A DNA stretch of 11,008 nt, taken from positions 1-11,008 of the forward strand of contig JAJTZC010000039.1 of NCBI GenBank assembly GCA_032906705.1. Reading direction: 5' to 3'. Under the pieces are notes generated by a model. It ran no database searches and was not told where the DNA came from. It worked only from the letters and a program-made list of their open reading frames with translations. The stretch comes from DASPPF01 sp032906705. Lineage in GTDB: Archaea; Thermoproteota; Nitrososphaeria; Nitrososphaerales; Gagatemarchaeaceae. A program made the translations under genes and the position numbers. How positions within the stretch are numbered: position 1 is the stretch's first letter; each line of letters begins with the position of its first letter. Below, one piece after another: positions 7,102 through 11,008 of this stretch.

Positions 7102-7104
7102 TTT

Positions 7105-7110
7105 GGGAGG
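7105..7110 (+). promoter_or_regulatory. Ribosome-binding site deciding the dppF start
   Basis: GGGAGG ends seven bases before the ATG at 7118. It selects 7118 over the in-frame ATG at 7070, which lies inside dppD and would add 16 residues not typical of the family. Confidence 0.7.
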
Positions 7111-7117
7111 AAGCGCG

Positions 7118-8101
7118 ATGCTGACCGTGGAGAACCTGAAGAAGTACTTCGAGATCGGCAAGGGGTTCCTGTCCAAGGCGGAGGCTCAGGTGAAGGCTGT
7201 CGATGGCGTCTCCTTCGAGATCCCTACTGGAAGCGTCTTCGCTATGGTTGGGGAATCCGGATGCGGCAAGACCACGGCGGGCAGGATGGTCTTGCGGCTA
7301 CTTGACCCGACTGAAGGCAAGGTTTACTTCGAAGGTGTCGACATCACCAAGATGTCCCAGCGGAAACTGAAGCCCATAAGGCGCAAGATGCAGATAATCT
7401 TCCAGGACCCATACGACTCGCTCAACCCCAGGATGAATGTCAGGCAGATAGTCTCCGAACCGCTGCAGATCCACGGGATAGGCTCGTCGGGCAGTGAGAG
7501 GGAAGAGATGGTCTTGAAGGTCCTCGAACTAGTCGAGTTGGAACCCCCAAGCGAGTTCATAGAGAGGTATCCCCACGAGCTGAGCGGTGGTCAGAGGCAG
7601 AGGGTCGCGATTGCTCGCGCTCTCGCCCAGAGCCCCAGCTTCGTGGTCGCCGACGAGCCAGTCTCGATGCTGGATGTCTCGATTAGGGCCGGCGTGCTTA
7701 ACCTACTACTCGGGTTGAAGGACGAACTCGACCTGACAATGCTCTTCATTACCCACGACCTCGGCGTCGCTAGGTACATCTCAGACCAGATCTGCGTCAT
7801 GTACCTCGGCCGAATCGTGGAGATGGGGCCGACTGAAGACATTGTGAAGAAACCGCTGCACCCGTACACTCAAGCCCTTCTCATTGCGGCGCCCAGGCCC
7901 GACCTTGCCCATCGCCTGACGGAAAGGGATGTCCCAATAAAAGGAGAGATTGCGAGTGCGATACAAATCCCGGCGGGGTGCCGGTTCAATCCCCGGTGTC
8001 CGTATGCCACGGACCTCTGCAAGAAGGAGGACCCGCCACTTCGGGAAGACGTCATTCCGGGTCATCTCGTGGCGTGCCACTACGCGGAAAAGTTCGCCTA
8101 G
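7118..8101 (+). CDS. dppF: Peptide ABC transporter ATP-binding protein, DppF/OppF type
   Basis: This is the second ATPase of the importer, 327 residues from ATG 7118. It shows Walker A GESGCGKTT (45-53), a Q-loop in QIIFQDPYDSLNPRM, which is typical of OppF/DppF, the signature LSGGQRQRV (155-163), Walker B VVADEPVSMLD with D179/E180, and the switch histidine H213 in ITHDLG. The tail again has four cysteines (C288, C294, C301, C320) spaced almost as in DppD. MLTVENLKKYFEIGKGF is the usual N-terminus, in which the family carries an insert before VKAVDGVSF. It lies 16 bases after dppD with a good ribosome-binding site, so it is clearly in the same operon. It is full length with no missing catalytic residue. 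Confidence 0.95.
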   Translation: MLTVENLKKYFEIGKGFLSKAEAQVKAVDGVSFEIPTGSVFAMVGESGCGKTTAGRMVLRLLDPTEGKVYFEGVDITKMSQRKLKPIRRKMQIIFQDPYDSLNPRMNVRQIVSEPLQIHGIGSSGSEREEMVLKVLELVELEPPSEFIERYPHELSGGQRQRVAIARALAQSPSFVVADEPVSMLDVSIRAGVLNLLLGLKDELDLTMLFITHDLGVARYISDQICVMYLGRIVEMGPTEDIVKKPLHPYTQALLIAAPRPDLAHRLTERDVPIKGEIASAIQIPAGCRFNPRCPYATDLCKKEDPPLREDVIPGHLVACHYAEKFA

Positions 8102-8118
8102 GGGGGCGCCTAGGCACT

Positions 8119-8168
8119 AACTGGCAGGGGCTATCCGATAGAGAAACGCTCGGCAGGAACTGGCAGGG
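8119..8168 (+). repeat. Pair of 11-base direct repeats, 39 bases apart
   Basis: AACTGGCAGGG occurs at 8119-8129 and again at 8158-8168. The spacing is exactly 13 codons, so both copies read the same residues (TGR) in the mannosyltransferase frame. They sit in the stretch where that gene's start codon should be. Role unknown; chance or a small duplication is possible. Confidence 0.5.
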
Positions 8169-8251
8169 CGCTGGTCCTGGTCTCGCTCGTCTCCCTGCTT
8201 GCAATCGGAGGCGCCCTCCGGATCTCCGACCTAGGGTCCAGAGGCTACTTT

Positions 8252-9349
8252 GTGCCCGACGAAGACATCTCGGTGAGGGTGGGGAACTACTATGTTCTTG
8301 GGAACCAGACGGGCTACGGCCTGAAGTACGATGCCATGCATAACTTCGTACCTCTATGGCCCCACCCTTACAACTACGAGCACCCTCCCCTCGCTAAGCT
8401 TCTGTTAGGCTACTCAGGACTTATATTCTCTCGAACCACGTTCGGCTACAGGTTCCTCGGTGCTCTGCTGGGCGCGGCCCTGCCCCTGCTTGTCTTTCTG
8501 ATTGCGCGGAAATTCATGAGCGGCATTTGGGCTCTACTCCCCGCGGCCGTGGTGGCGATTGACCCTCTCCTCGTGCAGGTCAGCAGACTCGCCACGCCAG
8601 ACACGTACTTCCTCTTCTTCGCTGTCGCCGCTTTCGTCCCCACAGCCTACTCCGAGGGCTGGCCTGGCGTCATGACTTCCGGCATTCTGATGGGACTGTC
8701 GATTGCTTCGAAGTGGCTCGGCCTCTACGCACTCTTGGCGTTGTTAGTCTATCAGATTCTTTCGAGGAGGGGCCTGTTCGCCCGGGTGGCGCTTCCTGTC
8801 ATCACCTTTGTGACTTCCATCGTCGTCTATGTGGAGGCGTACTTCGAGTACTTCGTCGGGGGCCCCGTGTACACGATAGCGTACAGGGGGACCGCCCCGC
8901 AGTATCTCCTTCTCGGTCCTCACACCTTCGCAGATTTCTTCAGGCTTCAATTGTGGATGATCGATTTCGCGTCTCTTTGGCACGTGGCGGGACCAGAATA
9001 CGGTTACGTCATACTCTCTCCGCTGACTTACGTATTGCAGGGGGTCCCGAGCGCGCCTGTGTACGCATTCAACATCCTCCTCTTCCTGGCGGTCTTTCAG
9101 CTTGTGCTCGCATATCTACTGAAAATGAAACCTCCCCTGATTCTAGTCCTCTGGGTTCTTGCCGGCCTTCTGCCCCTCTTCGACCTAGGCTTCGTCTGGT
9201 ACCTCGCTCTCGAGATTCCAGGGTCAGCTCTGATGATCTCCTGGTTCGCCTCGCGAGTCTATGTTGGCCGAAGGAAGGTCACGCTATTTGTTCCAGTCCT
9301 TCTTCTCCTGACCGAGGCGGTCGTGTATCTCTCTTACCTTCCTAGGTAG
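8252..9349 (+). CDS. Protein O-mannosyltransferase-like glycosyltransferase (GT39/PMT family); true start probably upstream
   Basis: This is a multi-spanning membrane enzyme of the PMT class, expected to move a sugar from a polyprenyl-phosphate carrier to Ser/Thr of exported proteins. Counting from GTG 8252, it shows the acidic PDED motif (2-5, the presumed catalytic Asp-Glu of GT-C enzymes), EHPPLAKLL (43-51), SRLATPDTYFLFF around R112/D117, and GLSIASKW (K154, W155), followed by several helices to LSYLPR. GTG 8252 is the only ordinary start in frame, but it falls at the catalytic loop and would remove helix 1. The same frame stays open back to 8114 and encodes RALVLVSLVSLLAIGGALRI, exactly the missing helix, without any ATG, GTG or TTG. 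The gene follows dppF with almost no gap and probably shares its message. The family is well supported; donor and target are not known. Confidence 0.82.
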   Translation: MPDEDISVRVGNYYVLGNQTGYGLKYDAMHNFVPLWPHPYNYEHPPLAKLLLGYSGLIFSRTTFGYRFLGALLGAALPLLVFLIARKFMSGIWALLPAAVVAIDPLLVQVSRLATPDTYFLFFAVAAFVPTAYSEGWPGVMTSGILMGLSIASKWLGLYALLALLVYQILSRRGLFARVALPVITFVTSIVVYVEAYFEYFVGGPVYTIAYRGTAPQYLLLGPHTFADFFRLQLWMIDFASLWHVAGPEYGYVILSPLTYVLQGVPSAPVYAFNILLFLAVFQLVLAYLLKMKPPLILVLWVLAGLLPLFDLGFVWYLALEIPGSALMISWFASRVYVGRRKVTLFVPVLLLLTEAVVYLSYLPR

Positions 9350-9477
9350 GAAGCGGCGGGGCCGAAACGGTTGTGATGGGAGCGCTCCAATGGGAGAGAA
9401 TTGAAGGTCCCCGCGCGAAACTTTTCATCCTCGGGCCTCGTGCCCTGCGTGACAGAACGTCTTGTCTTGATTGGCCC
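9350..9477. other. Non-coding gap between mannosyltransferase and nuclease genes
   Basis: No convincing gene or RNA is visible. It contains a 10-base palindrome GGAGCGCTCC (9379-9388) and the A/T-rich string CGAAACTTTTCAT (9416-9428), which resembles a BRE plus box A but has no gene at the right distance. The change to a new promoter after this gap marks the end of the dpp-linked unit. Confidence 0.4.
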
Positions 9478-9483
9478 TTAAAT
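9478..9483 (+). promoter_or_regulatory. Putative archaeal box A for the nuclease gene
   Basis: TTAAAT is centred about 26 bases before the in-frame GTG at 9507. The spacing matches the two other promoters of the window and suggests a leaderless message starting at that GTG. Confidence 0.45.
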
Positions 9484-9506
9484 CCTGCGGGTTTCGTTTG
9501 ACCTCT

Positions 9507-10070
9507 GTGCGCATGGACCTCGTTGCCGACCTGACCAGGCTGACTGGTTCCGAGCAGGATGCATCGTCTCTGTTGAATCTGACTGCGGTCGAGTTGGGGG
9601 TCGCTCCCGACTTCGCAAGTCGCGCTTTGGTTGCGCTCGCGCTTTGCAGAGGGGGAAGAAGGCCCGAGGCTGTCTCTGCGTCGCTCAGCTGGCGTGAATT
9701 CGAGTCCTTCTGTGCCAGCCTCCTGAAGGCCTCCGGCTTCGAGGTCACAGGCAATGTCAGTGTCCGCAGGCCCCGGGCGCAGATAGACGTGGTCGCCTTC
9801 GGGCCGTCGCTGATTCTCGCCGTCGACTGCAAGCACTGGAGAAGGGAGAGCCCGCACTCGGCGCTCGCGAGGTTCGCCTCCGCCCAGCTGAAGAGAAATG
9901 CTCTGCTCAGGCGCACCTTGTCAGACCCCAGGCCGATGGTCTCGGCGATCGTGACCCTCGCGGAGCAGCGCGAGAGGTTCGTGGACGGGGTCGCTGTCGT
10001 CCCACTTCATACGCTGCGGAGCTTCCTCGGCTCGGTGGAGGGACACATGGACTCCTTGGCGGTCCTCTGA
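9507..10070 (+). CDS. Mrr-like restriction endonuclease-fold protein
   Basis: The protein has 187 residues from GTG 9507 (185 from ATG 9513, two codons later). The N-terminal 55 residues are helical and could be a small DNA-binding or dimerisation module. The C-terminal part has the Mrr_cat pattern: SWREFESFCASLLKASGFEV, then AQIDVVAFGPSLILAVDCKHW, giving the nuclease core residues D92 ... D105-x-K107 (numbered from 9513) preceded by Q90. The family cleaves DNA, sometimes modified or damaged DNA. Asp replaces the more common Glu in the E-x-K position, which is tolerated in this superfamily. No methyltransferase or helicase gene is adjacent in the window, so this is either a stand-alone nuclease or a housekeeping archaeal homologue. 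The exact substrate cannot be read from the sequence. Confidence 0.8.
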   Translation: MRMDLVADLTRLTGSEQDASSLLNLTAVELGVAPDFASRALVALALCRGGRRPEAVSASLSWREFESFCASLLKASGFEVTGNVSVRRPRAQIDVVAFGPSLILAVDCKHWRRESPHSALARFASAQLKRNALLRRTLSDPRPMVSAIVTLAEQRERFVDGVAVVPLHTLRSFLGSVEGHMDSLAVL

Positions 10071-10118
10071 GCTCCGAGCGGGTATCTGTTGATAGGACGG
10101 CCGAGGCTCGTTTCCTCA

Positions 10119-11008
10119 GTGGCAAGGGTGGTTCTTTGCGGTCTGGCGCCATGGGCGCCGAGATTCTGAAGCACCTGGTCGACCGCTCGCACGAGGTCGT
10201 GGGCGTGGCCGACAGCGACCCGGGCAAGGCTGGGAGGACGCTCGTGGAGCTGACAGGGGTCCCACTGGAGGTCAGGGTGAAGCCGTCAGTTCGCGACATC
10301 CAGCTCGGGGGAGTCGACGTGGCGGTCATCTCCACCAGCTCTAGGGTCTCGCAGATCGAGGCGGACGCCCTCCGCGCAATTTCCAACGGCCTCGACGTCG
10401 TGACGACGTCGGAGGAGATGGCGTACCCGGATTACGCCGCCTTGGACGCTGGCCTTCGGATCGACACGCTGGCGAAGGAGAGGGGCGTATGCGTGGTCGG
10501 CGTGGGCGTCAATCCGGGATTCGTCATGGACTGGGTGCCGGCCGTGGTCGCGCGCGCGTCGAAGGACCCAAACACCATTACACGTCGTCAGGAGCGTGGG
10601 CGTGAGCAGAAGGAGGAAGCAGCTTCAGGCCAAGGCCGGGGTGGGCCTGACCAAAGCGAGGTTCGAGCGGGGGCTGGCGGGGGGGTCCTCGGGCACGTGG
10701 GTCTTGTCGAGTTCGCGCACCTCATCGCCCTTTCGCTGGGAAAGGAGCTTGAGGGTTTGAGGCAAGGCGTCTTCCCTGTGTTGGGCTCGGAGGATTACGT
10801 TATGGGGGTCAGGCAGTTCGTGGAGGGCACGGCGGGCAGGTGCGCCATCAGGCTCGACCTGGAGATGTCGCTGACCTCTGCCGATTTCGATGTCATCGAA
10901 ATAAGGGACGGCCCGAGCCTCAAGCTGAGGTTCGAGAAGGGGGTCTCCGGCGACTCGGCGACAGTCGCGCTAGTCGTGCACGCAGTGGAAAGGGTCGCTA
11001 AGGCGCGT
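10119..11008 (+). CDS. 2,4-diaminopentanoate dehydrogenase / dihydrodipicolinate reductase-like oxidoreductase, frame-disrupted, cut by window end
   Basis: This is an NAD(P)-dependent oxidoreductase with an N-terminal Rossmann fold. From GTG 10119 the frame reads ARVVLCGL. One G appears to be missing near 10145-10147; restoring it gives the nucleotide-binding CGLGAMGAEIL, continuing in the frame of ATG 10151, which is open to the right edge. Further on, VDVAVISTSSR, VVTTSEEMAYP and the family hallmark VGVNPGFVMDW are visible. Between about 10580 and 10685 the conserved reading (VVRSVGVSRRRKQLQAKAG, then GVGLTKARFERGLAGG) lies in another frame, bracketed by one extra base near 10580 and one missing G in the G7 run at 10679-10685. 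The frame then returns at GHVGLVEFAHLIALSLGKEL. All pieces are well conserved, so sequencing errors are likelier than decay. The physiological substrate is unknown; ornithine-type amino-acid breakdown is the role of the best-known relative. Confidence 0.7.

Noticed and set aside
7070..7117. Upstream ATG start for dppF
   Set aside because: It overlaps dppD, has no ribosome-binding site, and adds residues before the usual family N-terminus; GGGAGG points to 7118.
8096..8114. Repeated GCCTAGG strings, possible operator
   Set aside because: CCTAGG also occurs within coding sequence (for example at 9341); too short and scattered to support a site.
9350..9506. Possible tRNA or small RNA gene in the gap
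   Set aside because: No cloverleaf, T-loop or strong paired structure could be found by eye.
9342..9916. Two long minus-strand ORFs opposite the nuclease
   Set aside because: They overlap the conserved catalytic region of the nuclease and show no motif of their own.
9907..10386. Minus-strand ORF of 159 residues
   Set aside because: It is Ser/Pro/Arg-rich shadow sequence opposite the nuclease end and the dehydrogenase start.
1..11008. CRISPR array, insertion sequence or prophage signals
   Set aside because: No regularly spaced repeats, transposase motifs, terminal inverted repeats or integrase genes were seen.

Overview
The window looks archaeal. Three genes (starts at 553, 1206 and 9507) have an A/T-rich box A centred about 25-28 bases before the start codon and almost no leader. 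Arginine is mostly AGG/AGA. The secreted binding protein ends in a Thr-rich stalk plus a C-terminal membrane anchor, and a PMT-type protein mannosyltransferase is present. The sequence is moderately GC-rich. I cannot name the lineage from this; a Thermoproteota/Nitrososphaeria or Thermoplasmatota relative is a guess.

Layout. Bases 1-1160 hold small, poorly conserved membrane-protein genes: three plus-strand copies of a related C-terminal helix (ends at 103, 492 and 873), a minus-strand ORF (306-55) and a two-helix protein (959-1159). Several look truncated or frame-shifted. Bases 1206-8101 are a complete peptide/oligopeptide (Dpp/Opp-type) ABC importer in the order binding protein, permease B, permease C, ATPase D, ATPase F. 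A strong hairpin with a T-tract lies over the binding-protein stop codon. Bases 8114-9349 encode a GT39/PMT-family protein mannosyltransferase directly downstream, without an obvious start codon. After a 157-base gap with a promoter comes an Mrr-like restriction-endonuclease-fold protein (9507-10070). The right edge (10119-11008) holds a 2,4-diaminopentanoate dehydrogenase / dihydrodipicolinate reductase-like gene whose frame is broken at three places.

Working together: the binding protein captures peptides outside the cell and is tethered by its stalk. DppB/DppC form the channel and DppD/DppF drive it with ATP. The neighbouring PMT enzyme could O-glycosylate the Thr-rich stalk or the sequon-rich outer domain of DppC (inference).

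The most striking observation is that the binding protein appears circularly permuted: the half that normally follows the N-lobe comes first and the N-lobe comes second, while the signal peptide and anchor are in their normal places. DppC also carries an insertion of about 240 residues, predicted to be extracytoplasmic, between its first helix and the conserved permease core.
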